A stretch of 11,488 nt of DNA from Gemmatimonadota bacterium (GTDB taxonomy: Bacteria; Gemmatimonadota; Gemmatimonadetes; Gemmatimonadales; Gemmatimonadaceae): positions 1 to 11,488 of the forward strand of contig CANJOX010000066.1 in the NCBI GenBank assembly GCA_947475795.1. Direction: 5' to 3'. Below are positions 1 to 7,325 of the stretch, piece after piece (position 1 is the stretch's first letter; every line of letters begins with the position of its first letter). A model generated the notes under the pieces. The model was not told the origin of the DNA. It did not search any database and was given only the letters and a program-made list of their open reading frames with translations. The position numbers and the translations under genes are program-made.

Positions 1-83
1 CCAGCCTGGCGGAGCATCTTGTCGACGAGGGTGGTCTTCCCGTGGTCGACGTGCGCGATGATGGCGACGTTGCGAATCTGCAT
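1..83 (-). CDS. typA: TypA/BipA ribosome-associated GTPase, N-terminal fragment cut by the window edge
   Basis: Only the first 27 codons are present; the rest lies beyond position 1. The translation begins [20 protein letters not shown], which holds the P-loop (G1) of translational GTPases, AHVDHGKTT, directly at the N-terminus as is usual for TypA/BipA. LepA/EF4 reads HIDHGKST at this point, and the other end of this window carries that version, which helps tell the two apart. TypA is a cytoplasmic elongation-factor-like GTPase that binds the ribosome and is tied to stress and cold adaptation and to ribosome assembly. The ATG is preceded by AAGG only 2 bases away (86-89), an unusually short spacing. 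It is the last visible gene of the minus-strand series, 85 bases after pdxA, and may have its own promoter in that gap. The identity rests on 27 residues, so another GTPase of this family is possible but less likely. Confidence 0.85.
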   Translation of the reverse strand, partial: MQIRNVAIIAHVDHGKTTLVDKMLRQA

Positions 84-91
84 AGCCTTAA

Positions 92-121
92 AAGTTAGTG
101 GGGCCATGCACTTACAGACAA
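92..121 (-). promoter_or_regulatory. Possible promoter for typA
   Basis: On the minus strand TTGTCT (116-121) lies 18 bases before TAACTT (92-97). The first matches the sigma-70 -35 consensus at 4 of 6 positions, the second the -10 consensus at 3 of 6. The same stretch also resembles the Bacteroidota pattern, with ATTG about 21 bases before TAACTTTT. The pdxA-typA gap of 85 bases is wide enough for a promoter, and the leader would be very short. This is a weak match and is inference only. Confidence 0.22.
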
Positions 122-146
122 TGGGGGGACTCGGTAACGGACCTGT

Positions 147-185
147 GACGGCGCCTGTCGCTGAGCGCTCAGCCGGCGCGCCGTC
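147..185 (-). other. Two-tier inverted repeat spanning the pdxA stop codon
   Basis: An outer inverted repeat of GACGGCGC (147-154) and GCGCCGTC (178-185) encloses a perfect 14-base palindrome, GCTGAGCGCTCAGC (160-173). The pdxA TGA (169-171) sits inside the palindrome. Transcribed on the minus strand, this would fold as a long GC-rich stem with an internal loop. No T-run follows on the minus strand, so it is not a classical intrinsic terminator. It could mark a processing or partial termination point between pdxA and typA, or be a palindromic repeat element. Confidence 0.45.
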
Positions 186-1068
186 GCTCCACCTGCTCCA
201 CCGCCAGCCGCCTGGCCGCCACCAAGCTCTCGGCGCTGGCCACTCCCTGCCCCGCGATATCCAGCGCGGTGCCGTGATCGGGGCTGGTGCGCACGAAGGG
301 CAGCCCCAGCGTCACGTTCACGGCACTCCCGAAGCTCGCGACCTTGATCGCCGTCATCCCCACGTCGTGGTACGGCGCGATCACGGCGTCGAATTCGCCC
401 CGCATGGCGCGCACGAACACGGTGTCGGCCGGATACGGCCCCGCCACGCCGGCCTCACGGGCCACCGGCGCCAGCAGGTCGTCGTCCTCACGGCCGAACC
501 GTCCGCTGTCCCCAGCGTGCGGATTCAGGGCGCACAGCGCCAGCCGGGGCGCCGCGATCCCGAAATCGCGCTGCAGCCCCGCCCGGGTGGCATGAGCCGC
601 TTGCAACAGCGCCTCGCGGGTGACCGCCGCGGGGACATCACGCAACGGGATGTGCGTCGTGGCCAGCACCACGCGCAACCGGTCGGAGGCCAGCATCATC
701 GTGGCCGGCACGCCCGCCAGCTCGGCCAGCATCTCGGTGTGCCCCGGGAAATCGAAGCCGCCTGCCTGCAGCGCGGCTTTGTCGAGCGGCGCCGTCACGA
801 GGCCGTCCACCTCCCCCGACAGCGCCATCCGGGCGCCCCGCTCCACGGCCAGCCCGGCCAGCTGTCCGGCACGGGCCGCGTCGGCGGCCGGCGCCCCCGT
901 CGGTGCCCAGTCGCCCACCGACTCATCCACGGGCACCGGGGTGCCGCTGGGGCCGATCACATACCACGAAGCGCCCAGTGCCGCGATCCGCGGGTCACTG
1001 AGCGCCTTGGCGGCGATCTCCGGGCCAATGCCACGGGGATCGCCCAGGGTGAGCGCGAGACGGATCAC
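169..1068 (-). CDS. pdxA: 4-hydroxythreonine-4-phosphate dehydrogenase PdxA (vitamin B6 synthesis)
   Basis: PdxA oxidises 4-phosphohydroxy-L-threonine with NAD(P), and the decarboxylated product is condensed by PdxJ to pyridoxine 5'-phosphate in the cytoplasm. The 299-residue protein opens with [11 protein letters not shown] (7-17), the family's N-terminal signature, and has [14 protein letters not shown] near 106-119. The three expected metal-ligand histidines are H139 (TTHIPLRD), H184 (LNPHAGDSG) and H234 (YHDVG). The C-terminal block [20 protein letters not shown] (250-269) is strongly conserved. It is about 30 residues shorter than the E. coli enzyme, mostly in the variable region before residue 85. 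The usual HDQG reads HDVG here. The start is GTG at 1068, supported by AAGG overlapping the upstream SurA stop codon and by the motif lying seven residues in. It follows the SurA-like gene by 10 bases, the same pairing as surA-pdxA in E. coli. A PdxA2-type paralogue acting on a related substrate is the main alternative. Confidence 0.93.
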   Translation of the reverse strand: MIRLALTLGDPRGIGPEIAAKALSDPRIAALGASWYVIGPSGTPVPVDESVGDWAPTGAPAADAARAGQLAGLAVERGARMALSGEVDGLVTAPLDKAALQAGGFDFPGHTEMLAELAGVPATMMLASDRLRVVLATTHIPLRDVPAAVTREALLQAAHATRAGLQRDFGIAAPRLALCALNPHAGDSGRFGREDDDLLAPVAREAGVAGPYPADTVFVRAMRGEFDAVIAPYHDVGMTAIKVASFGSAVNVTLGLPFVRTSPDHGTALDIAGQGVASAESLVAARRLAVEQVERRRAG

Positions 1069-1076
1069 GACCGCCG

Positions 1077-1080
1077 CCTT
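1077..1080 (-). promoter_or_regulatory. Ribosome binding site of pdxA overlapping the SurA-like stop codon
   Basis: On the minus strand the SurA-like TAA (1079-1081) runs straight into GG, giving AAGG eight bases before the GTG start of pdxA. The overlap of stop codon and ribosome site suggests that ribosomes finishing the SurA-like protein help start pdxA translation. It supports the GTG at 1068 as the true start. Confidence 0.5.
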
Positions 1081-2473
1081 ACGGCGTGACCGACTGCTTC
1101 ACGGGATCGTAGCGCACCGATACGTAGGTCTGCTTCTTGAGCGAGTCGATGAGGCGCCGCATGCTGCGCTCCTCCGACAACTGCGAGCGCAGCCGCTCAC
1201 GCACTTCCTTGAGCGTGTACTCGCCGGCTTCATCGAGGAAGGTGACCTGCGCCACGATGAACTTGCTCACCCCGGCCGCCGGATCGGGCATCGGGAAGGG
1301 CTCGATGATGTCGTTGAGCTTCTTCCCCTCGAGCGCGTTCCGGTACGGCTCCGGCAGTTCGCTGCGCGGGTACTCCGGAATGGTCTTGTCCTCGCCGCCC
1401 GCATCATCGTGGAACTTCACGCTGAGCGAGTCGAAGCTCCCACCCGCACGCCACGCCGCCGCCACGCTGTCGGCCAGCAGCCGCGCCCGCGTTTCGTCGC
1501 TGGAATCCACGGTGGGACGAATCAGAATGTGCCGCGCCTTCACTTCAGCCGGCTGTACCCGGTCCACCCGGATGATGTGGAAGCCGAACGCGGTTTCCAC
1601 GACCGGGCTGATGATGCCGGGGTTGAGTGCGAACATCATGCGGTCGAACTCGGGCACCATGCGTCCGCGACGATTCCAGCCGAGGTCACCACCGAGCTCC
1701 TTGGTGCCGTCCATCGACTCTTTCTTCGCGATGTTCTCGAAGTCCTCGGGGTGCACGTCGAGGGCGGCACGCAGCGAGTCGATCTTGGCCCGCGCGCGCT
1801 TCTTCGACGCCTCCGACGGCTTGGTGGCGATGACCACCTGCCGCAGCCCCACGCGCGCTTCCTTGCGCGGCAGCTTCGCGCGGTTGGCTTCGAACGCTTC
1901 GGTGATCTCCGCTTCGGTCACGTTGATCGCGGTCATCTTGCCGTCGCGCTTGAGCTTCCCCACCACTTCCTGCTGCAGGTTGCGCCGCTTCAGCTGATCG
2001 GACTGCAGCTTGCGCCACTCGTCGATCGACCCGAAGCCGGCGTCCTTGAGTGCATTCTTGAATTCGCTTTCGGTCTTGAACTGCGAGCGGATCTGCTTCT
2101 CGTTGTCGTCGACCGATCGCTGCAGCTCGTTCTCGTTGGCCTCGACCTTGAGCTCCTTGGCCTTCTGCACCAACAGCTCGGCCTCGACCAGCTGCTGCAG
2201 AATCTCGGCCTCGAGCTTGGCGAGGTCCTCGGCGGAGTTGACCTTGGCGCCTGCGGAACGCGCCGAGTTCACCGCCGCCAGCACCTCGGACACGAGAACG
2301 ACCTGATCACCGACGACGGCCGCGATGGCGTCGACGGGCACCCCCTTGGGAGGCTGCACGCTGTCGGCGGCAACCTTCGGCGCGGGCTTGGGCGCGTCCT
2401 GCGCCAGCGAAACCGACAACGGCGCCGCGAAGATCGCGGCGCCGGTCAGGAGAGGAAGCAGTCTGGGCATCAT
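1079..2473 (-). CDS. surA: SurA-like periplasmic chaperone with two degenerate parvulin domains
   Basis: This looks like a SurA-type periplasmic folding factor for outer-membrane proteins. From the ATG at 2473 it has 464 residues. A signal peptide covers about 1-24, with cleavage likely in SLA|QD. A SurA-like N-terminal helical domain starts at DAIAAVVGDQVVLVSEV (48-64). Parvulin domain 1 (about 203-305) keeps GGDLGW (261-266), MVPEF and FGFH (296-299), but its first strand reads LRQVVIA instead of the usual HILI. Parvulin domain 2 (from about 311) keeps ARHILIRP (313-320), but lacks the GGDLG loop and the FGxH strand. Neither domain carries a full set of parvulin active-site residues, so isomerase activity is doubtful while chaperone binding is plausible. 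A TTG at 2494 would add seven residues; neither start has a clear Shine-Dalgarno, and I chose the ATG because it gives a compact signal peptide. It lies 51 bases after another parvulin gene and just before pdxA. Confidence 0.88.
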   Translation of the reverse strand: MMPRLLPLLTGAAIFAAPLSVSLAQDAPKPAPKVAADSVQPPKGVPVDAIAAVVGDQVVLVSEVLAAVNSARSAGAKVNSAEDLAKLEAEILQQLVEAELLVQKAKELKVEANENELQRSVDDNEKQIRSQFKTESEFKNALKDAGFGSIDEWRKLQSDQLKRRNLQQEVVGKLKRDGKMTAINVTEAEITEAFEANRAKLPRKEARVGLRQVVIATKPSEASKKRARAKIDSLRAALDVHPEDFENIAKKESMDGTKELGGDLGWNRRGRMVPEFDRMMFALNPGIISPVVETAFGFHIIRVDRVQPAEVKARHILIRPTVDSSDETRARLLADSVAAAWRAGGSFDSLSVKFHDDAGGEDKTIPEYPRSELPEPYRNALEGKKLNDIIEPFPMPDPAAGVSKFIVAQVTFLDEAGEYTLKEVRERLRSQLSEERSMRRLIDSLKKQTYVSVRYDPVKQSVTP

Positions 2474-2524
2474 CCCGTAAAGTACCCGGTTCAACGACCC
2501 GGGGTTCGGTAAAAGAGGGCGGGC

Positions 2525-3943
2525 TTACTTCTTGGTCGTGTCGGGAACCGGGGCAGCCGCGCCCGGCGCCGCCGGCGCACCCTGACCAGCCTTGAGCGAA
2601 TCGGCCGTGGCGCGCACCGTCTTCGCCTTCTCGATCACCTTGTCGAGTCCGGCGTCGTTGATGCCGAAGTCGTACTTCTTCTGCAGCGCGCGGGCCACCG
2701 GGTACGGCACGTCCACGAACGGCACTTCGTTCTTGATCAGCTTGTCGAAGAACGCCTCGATCCGGGCCGCCGCGATCTTGGCCTTGTCACCGCCGGCCTT
2801 CGCGCTGTCGGCGAGCTTGTTCGGCTCCACGGCCAGCGACGTCCACGTCTGCGTGACGGCGTTCTTGAAGTTCAGGTACAGGTTGGACAGTTCAGCGGTG
2901 TCGAGCTGCGCCTTGGCGCTGTCGGCCTGTCCCAGCACCAGCTCGTTGCGCACGATCTGGCGCACGAACTTCTCCACCAGCGTATCCGGCGCGTTCAGGA
3001 GCTGCGGACGGATCTGCGAGTTGGGCGGGTACGCGGCCACCCAGTCGGCAAACTCGGCCGCCGTGAGCGAGCCGCTCTTGTACGTGGCCAGCTTGTCGTT
3101 GTCCTTCGCGTAGCCCAGCGGGTTGCGCGCGATGGCCTTGGCCTTGACCGCCACGCCCGACACCAGCTCGACCTTGTTCGACGACTCGACGTTGGCCAGG
3201 TAGGTGCTCTCGGCGATCTGCACGTTCCGCTGCTTGGCCATCGGCGCGAACTTCTCGGCGACGTCGGCATACGGCGAGCGGTAGATCACGTGGTAGCCGA
3301 ACGACGTGGCGCACACCGGCGAGATCTCGCCCGGCTTGATCGCGATCACGCACTTCTCGAACTCCGGCACCATCATGCCGCGGCCGAACAGGCCGAGGTC
3401 ACCGCCGCGCTCACCCGCGCCCGGCTCGTCGCTCTTGGCGGCCAGCTTGGCGAAGTTGGCCGGCGTGGCCTCGGCACGGATGCCTTCGGCCTTCTTCATG
3501 GCGGCCGCCTTCTGCTCCGGCGTGGCGTTGGCCTCGACCTTCACCAGAATGTGGCGGGCGGCGAACGCTTCGCCGTTCATGTAGCGCTGCTCGTCCGGTC
3601 CGGGCGTGAGCGTGTCCCACCCCTTCGAGACGTTGTCATAGAACTTCTTGACGCGGATGTTGTCGATGTTCGACCACAGCGCCTCGTCCATGGTCTTCTT
3701 GTCGGCCATGGAATCCCCCTTGGCCGCCGAGAGTCCCACGAGCTGGTAGTTGACCCACAGCTCGGCGATCGAGCGCGCGACGTCCGTTTCGAGCGGCGCC
3801 TGCGAGGTGCCCAGGATGTCCGCCAGACGCGTCACGGAGAGCTGCTGGTCACCGGCCGTCGCGGCCACATCCGGGTTGGAGGCGGCGCCACAGGCCACGG
3901 CGAACGCGACAGCAGCGAGCACGGACAAACGATACGATTTCAT
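2525..3943 (-). CDS. Peptidyl-prolyl isomerase of the parvulin (PpiC/PrsA) type, probable lipoprotein
   Basis: This is a probable lipid-anchored, extracytoplasmic proline isomerase and foldase of 472 residues. The N-terminus MKSYRLSVLAAVAFAVAC is a lipoprotein-type signal peptide, with C18 as the likely modified cysteine followed by Gly-Ala. Helical regions flank one complete parvulin domain (about 126-222): ARHILVKV with H131, GGDLGLFGRG (180-189), MMVPEFEK (190-197) and SFGYHVIYR (214-222). All the usual active-site positions are therefore present, unlike in the neighbouring SurA-like protein. The C-terminal half (223-450) is mostly helical, followed by an Ala/Pro/Gly-rich tail ending DTTKK. 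The ATG at 3943 is chosen because GGAG lies 9 bases upstream and the signal peptide starts there; the reading frame stays open further upstream but without a signal. It sits between mfd and the SurA-like gene. The ribosome site is inside an inverted repeat, hinting at control of translation. The lipobox (AVAC) is acceptable but not ideal. Confidence 0.88.
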   Translation of the reverse strand: MKSYRLSVLAAVAFAVACGAASNPDVAATAGDQQLSVTRLADILGTSQAPLETDVARSIAELWVNYQLVGLSAAKGDSMADKKTMDEALWSNIDNIRVKKFYDNVSKGWDTLTPGPDEQRYMNGEAFAARHILVKVEANATPEQKAAAMKKAEGIRAEATPANFAKLAAKSDEPGAGERGGDLGLFGRGMMVPEFEKCVIAIKPGEISPVCATSFGYHVIYRSPYADVAEKFAPMAKQRNVQIAESTYLANVESSNKVELVSGVAVKAKAIARNPLGYAKDNDKLATYKSGSLTAAEFADWVAAYPPNSQIRPQLLNAPDTLVEKFVRQIVRNELVLGQADSAKAQLDTAELSNLYLNFKNAVTQTWTSLAVEPNKLADSAKAGGDKAKIAAARIEAFFDKLIKNEVPFVDVPYPVARALQKKYDFGINDAGLDKVIEKAKTVRATADSLKAGQGAPAAPGAAAPVPDTTKK

Positions 3944-3951
3944 CAGGTGGA

Positions 3952-3967
3952 ACTCCGGCACCGGAGT
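3952..3967 (-). promoter_or_regulatory. Inverted repeat that buries the ribosome binding site of the lipoprotein parvulin gene
   Basis: In the mRNA sense the leader reads ACTCCGG, TG, CCGGAGT: a perfect 7-base inverted repeat with a 2-base centre (a realistic fold is 6 base pairs with a 4-base loop). The 3' arm contains the GGAG Shine-Dalgarno (3953-3956) that serves the ATG at 3943. Folding would hide the ribosome site, so translation could depend on temperature, a binding factor, or coupling to upstream translation. The repeat is plain in the sequence; its regulatory role is inference. Confidence 0.5.
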
Positions 3968-3994
3968 GAAGAGAAGTGGTGGTGTGACCCCGGC

Positions 3995-4012
3995 GACAAC
4001 CGGTCGGTTGTC
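3995..4012 (-). terminator. Hairpin directly after the mfd stop, possible attenuator or weak terminator
   Basis: On the minus strand GACAACCG and CGGTTGTC form a perfect 8-base inverted repeat separated by two bases; a realistic fold is 7 base pairs with loop GACC. It begins right after the mfd TGA and partly overlaps a second in-frame TGA (4011-4013), so mfd ends in tandem stops. There is no T-run downstream, so full intrinsic termination is unlikely. Partial termination, or mRNA stabilisation between mfd and the parvulin genes, is the more likely effect. Confidence 0.42.
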
Positions 4013-4013
4013 A

Positions 4014-7000
4014 TCAGGGAGCGAGGGCACGCAACGCGCGCACCAGGCCCTCGAGCATTTCCGCCCCGCCCAACCGCGTCAGCTTGAGCGCCAACGGCTG
4101 TGTCCGACGGACATCCACCTGGAACTGGACGCCGTGGAAGGCCGCCGACAGCCCCTTGAGGCGGGGAACTGCATCAGCCCTGAAACTAACACGGGCTTCA
4201 GAGGCCCGCACAAGCACCCCCTCCACCCCCAGCGCGGCCCCCAGCACCCGCAGCAGGGCACTCCCGAACAGCGCCTGCGCCGCGGCCGGCATCGGGCCGA
4301 AGCGGTCGCGCACCTCCGCCTGGAGCACCTCGATGTCCTTGGCCTCCCGCAGCGCCGTGAGCCGCCGGTACACGTCCAGCTTGGCCTCCTGCGACGTGAT
4401 GTAGTCGTCGGGGAGGAAGCTCGGGAAGTCGAGTGACACGTCGGCCGGGATCCACGCCTTCTGGCCGCCGGCGTCCGAGAGTTGCCGCACGGTCTCGTCG
4501 AGCAGCCGCAGGTACAGGTCAAACCCGACCGAGTGAACAAACCCGGACTGTTCCGACCCCAGCAGATTCCCCGCCCCGCGCAGCTCGAGATCCTTGAGGG
4601 CGATCCGGTACCCGGCGCCCAGCTCGGTGTGGTGCTCCAGGACGGCGAGGCGGCGCTCGGCGTCCTCGTCCACCCGGTCGGGCACCAGCAGGTAGCAGTA
4701 GGCCCGGCGGTGCGAGCGCCCCACACGGCCACGCAGCTGATACAACTGGGCCAGCCCCAGATGATCGGCCCGGTTCACGAACATCGTGTTGGCGTTCGGG
4801 ACGTCGAGCCCGCTTTCCACGATGAGGGTGGACACCAGGATGTCCACCTCGTGGTCCACGAACTGGCGCATCACCACTTCGAGCTCGCGTTCCTTCATCT
4901 GCCCGTGTCCCACGGCCACCGAGGCGCGCGGCACGATGCGACGCAGATGGTCGGCGATGGCTTCGATGGTCTCGATGCGATTGTGCACGAAGAACACCTG
5001 CCCACCGCGGTCGAGCTCGCGCGAGATCGCTTCCTCGATCAGGGCGTCGTCGAACGGCTCCACAAACGTGAGCACCGGCGACCGGTCGCGCGGCGGCGTC
5101 TGCATGAGCGTCAGATCGCGCAGCCCGGCCAGGCTCTGGTGCAGCGTGCGCGGGATCGGCGTGGCCGTAAGCGTCAGCACGTCGGTCTGCAGCTTGAGCT
5201 GCTTGAGCCGCTCCTTGTGCTTCACGCCGAAACGGTGCTCTTCATCGACGATGATCAGGCCGAGGTCGGCAAACTCCACGTCGGGGCTGAGCAGCCGATG
5301 CGTGCCGATCACGATGTCGACCTGCTTCTTCCGGAGCTTCTCGACCACGACGGCCTGTTCCTTGGCCGTCTGGAAGCGACTCATCACTTCCACCGTGACC
5401 GGGAAATCGGCCAGGCGATCGCCGAAGCTGCGCGCGTGCTGCTCGGCCAGGATCGTGGTGGGCACCAGCACCGCCACCTGCCGCCCCCCCTGCACCGCCT
5501 TGAAGGCGGCGCGGATAGCGATCTCGGTCTTGCCGTAGCCCACGTCGCCCACGAGCAGGCGATCCATCGGACGGTCACTCTCGAGGTCGCGCTTCACATC
5601 TTCGGTGGCTTTCCGCTGGTCCGGCGTGTCTTCAAAGAGAAACGAGCTCTCCAGCTGCCGCTGCCACGCCGTGTCCACCCCATGCGTGGGGCGCGTGGCC
5701 ACTTTACGACGGGCATAGAGATCCAGCAGTTCCTGCGTCATCTCGAGAATCGCCATGCGCGTTTTTTCGCGCTGCTGCTTCCAGCGATTGCCGCCCAGCT
5801 TGTGCAGCCGCGGGGCCGGCGCATCCTCCGACACGTCGGTGGCGCTGCGGTACCGCTCGATCTGATCGATGCGGTACAGCGGCACGTTCAGGCGGTCGCC
5901 GCCCTCGTATTCAATGACCGCCGCTTCGATCGTGCTTTCGCGCACGAAGATTTTTTCGATGCCGCGATAGATGCCGATGCCGTGCTCGAGATGCACGACG
6001 TAGTCGCCCGGCTTGAGCGCGCCCAGTGTGTCGAGCGGAGCCCCGGTGCTGTACTTGCGCGTGCGGCGCAGCCGACGGTCACGACGGAAAATCTCGTGAT
6101 CGGTGAGCACCCGCACGACGTTCGGGATGATGAACCCGCCACCCAGCACGCCGATGGCGAGCGAGGCCGACAGCGGGCCATCTTCGCCCAGCAGTTCGTC
6201 GAGACGCTCCACCTGGCCGGCGTTGTCGCACAGGATCACCGTGTGCAACCCGTCGCGCTGCAGCTTGCGCAACACCCGCAGGTCACGCGAGATCGATTCC
6301 GGTGGCCGCGTGGCGAAGACCACATCGGGCTCGGGCCCCTGTGGCTGGAGATCGGCCGACGACGCACTCACCGCCCGCTGTGGCGGCGGCGCAATACGAA
6401 TGGTGCCGAAGCGCGCCAGCGTGGAGGCCATTTCGGCAGGCGGCACGAACAGCCGTTCGCGACGCACCCACTCTTCACCGCGACGACGGGCGAGCTCGAG
6501 ATGATGCGCGGCTTCGTCCCACGTGCGCACCAGCTCCGGCAGCACCGACGTGCCCGCCGGCATGATCACCACGGCGTCGGGGGGCCAGAGCGACGGGAGC
6601 GCCACCCGCTCGGCGTCGCCCTCTTCGTCCCGCACGCGACCATCCACGGGCAGGATCAGCGCCAATTCGGCGTCGCGCGTGCTGCGCTGCGTGTTGAGGT
6701 CGATGTGACGCAGCTCGACGATATCATCGCCCCAGAACTCGAGGCGCACCGGCTCGGCCATGCCGAACGAGTAGATGTCGATGATGCCGCCGCGCACGGA
6801 GAACTGCGCGACGTCTTCCACCATCGGCACGCGCTCGAAGCCGATGGATTCGAGGTGCGCCGTGAGGTCTTCGAGACGACGCACATCGCCCTTGCGCAGC
6901 TCGAGCCGCGCGCCGGCGAGGGCGCGCGGCAGCGACGTCTGCTCGAGCACGGCGCGCGCGGTGGTGAGCAACAGGCGCACGCCGCTGCGTCCGAGTTTTT

Positions 7001-7325
7001 CGAGCGTTTCCACCCGTTCGCCGGCCACTTCCGCGTGCGGCTCGACTTCGCCGAACCCTTCGCGTGGCGGGTACAGCGCCACGGGGATGTCGTCCACCAG
7101 TGACTGGAGGTCGGCTAACCAGCGCTCGGCGTCGCCGACCTGATCGGTGATGACCACCACCAACCGCTGCGGCAGCGCGCGGGCGAGGGCCGCCACGAAC
7201 ACCGCGTCGGCCGACCCGGCAAGTCCACCAACGCGGAGACTCTGACCGGGACCGGGAACTGCCTTATGGACTCGTGCGAACGCCGGCAGCGCCTCGATCG
7301 CATCGAGCAGTCTGGGGAGGCCCAT
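4014..7325 (-). CDS. mfd: Transcription-repair coupling factor Mfd
   Basis: Mfd is a cytoplasmic DNA translocase that removes RNA polymerase stalled at DNA damage and recruits UvrA for nucleotide excision repair. The 1103-residue length is close to the usual 1100-1180. In order: a UvrB-like N-terminal module with DVAQFSVRGGIIDIYSFG; an RNA-polymerase-interacting domain starting near GDYVVHLEHGIGIYRG (from about 440) with the following EGGDRLNVPLYRIDQIERY; and a RecG-like superfamily 2 motor with Walker A GDVGYGKT (593-600), DEEH box (694-697), the TATPIPRTL motif and GRVGR (866-870). A C-terminal TRCF domain begins near VSLDFPSFLP (963). All motor motifs look intact. The start is the ATG at 7325, whose A is also the last base of the upstream VWA gene's TGA. 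That TGATG arrangement implies translational coupling, and there is no strong Shine-Dalgarno. An open frame continues 36 codons upstream but lies inside the VWA gene and reads as Arg/Ala/Gly-rich filler. Confidence 0.97.
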   Translation of the reverse strand: MGLPRLLDAIEALPAFARVHKAVPGPGQSLRVGGLAGSADAVFVAALARALPQRLVVVITDQVGDAERWLADLQSLVDDIPVALYPPREGFGEVEPHAEVAGERVETLEKLGRSGVRLLLTTARAVLEQTSLPRALAGARLELRKGDVRRLEDLTAHLESIGFERVPMVEDVAQFSVRGGIIDIYSFGMAEPVRLEFWGDDIVELRHIDLNTQRSTRDAELALILPVDGRVRDEEGDAERVALPSLWPPDAVVIMPAGTSVLPELVRTWDEAAHHLELARRRGEEWVRRERLFVPPAEMASTLARFGTIRIAPPPQRAVSASSADLQPQGPEPDVVFATRPPESISRDLRVLRKLQRDGLHTVILCDNAGQVERLDELLGEDGPLSASLAIGVLGGGFIIPNVVRVLTDHEIFRRDRRLRRTRKYSTGAPLDTLGALKPGDYVVHLEHGIGIYRGIEKIFVRESTIEAAVIEYEGGDRLNVPLYRIDQIERYRSATDVSEDAPAPRLHKLGGNRWKQQREKTRMAILEMTQELLDLYARRKVATRPTHGVDTAWQRQLESSFLFEDTPDQRKATEDVKRDLESDRPMDRLLVGDVGYGKTEIAIRAAFKAVQGGRQVAVLVPTTILAEQHARSFGDRLADFPVTVEVMSRFQTAKEQAVVVEKLRKKQVDIVIGTHRLLSPDVEFADLGLIIVDEEHRFGVKHKERLKQLKLQTDVLTLTATPIPRTLHQSLAGLRDLTLMQTPPRDRSPVLTFVEPFDDALIEEAISRELDRGGQVFFVHNRIETIEAIADHLRRIVPRASVAVGHGQMKERELEVVMRQFVDHEVDILVSTLIVESGLDVPNANTMFVNRADHLGLAQLYQLRGRVGRSHRRAYCYLLVPDRVDEDAERRLAVLEHHTELGAGYRIALKDLELRGAGNLLGSEQSGFVHSVGFDLYLRLLDETVRQLSDAGGQKAWIPADVSLDFPSFLPDDYITSQEAKLDVYRRLTALREAKDIEVLQAEVRDRFGPMPAAAQALFGSALLRVLGAALGVEGVLVRASEARVSFRADAVPRLKGLSAAFHGVQFQVDVRRTQPLALKLTRLGGAEMLEGLVRALRALAP

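Noticed and set aside
620..2512. 630-codon open frame on the plus strand, antisense to pdxA and the SurA-like gene
   Set aside because: It crosses two convincing genes on the minus strand and encodes low-complexity Leu/Arg/His-rich sequence without a family signature.
3944..4030. 29-residue N-terminal extension of the lipoprotein parvulin
   Set aside because: It would run back into mfd, bury the signal peptide and ignore the GGAG placed for the ATG at 3943.
3290..4087. 265-codon open frame on the plus strand, antisense to the lipoprotein parvulin gene
   Set aside because: Same reasons: no motif, and the minus-strand gene has a full parvulin domain and signal peptide.
4482..7103. 873-codon open frame on the plus strand, antisense to mfd
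   Set aside because: Its translation is rich in His, Arg, Gln and Val with no recognisable motif, and mfd on the other strand has every expected motif. Long antisense frames are common in GC-rich genes.
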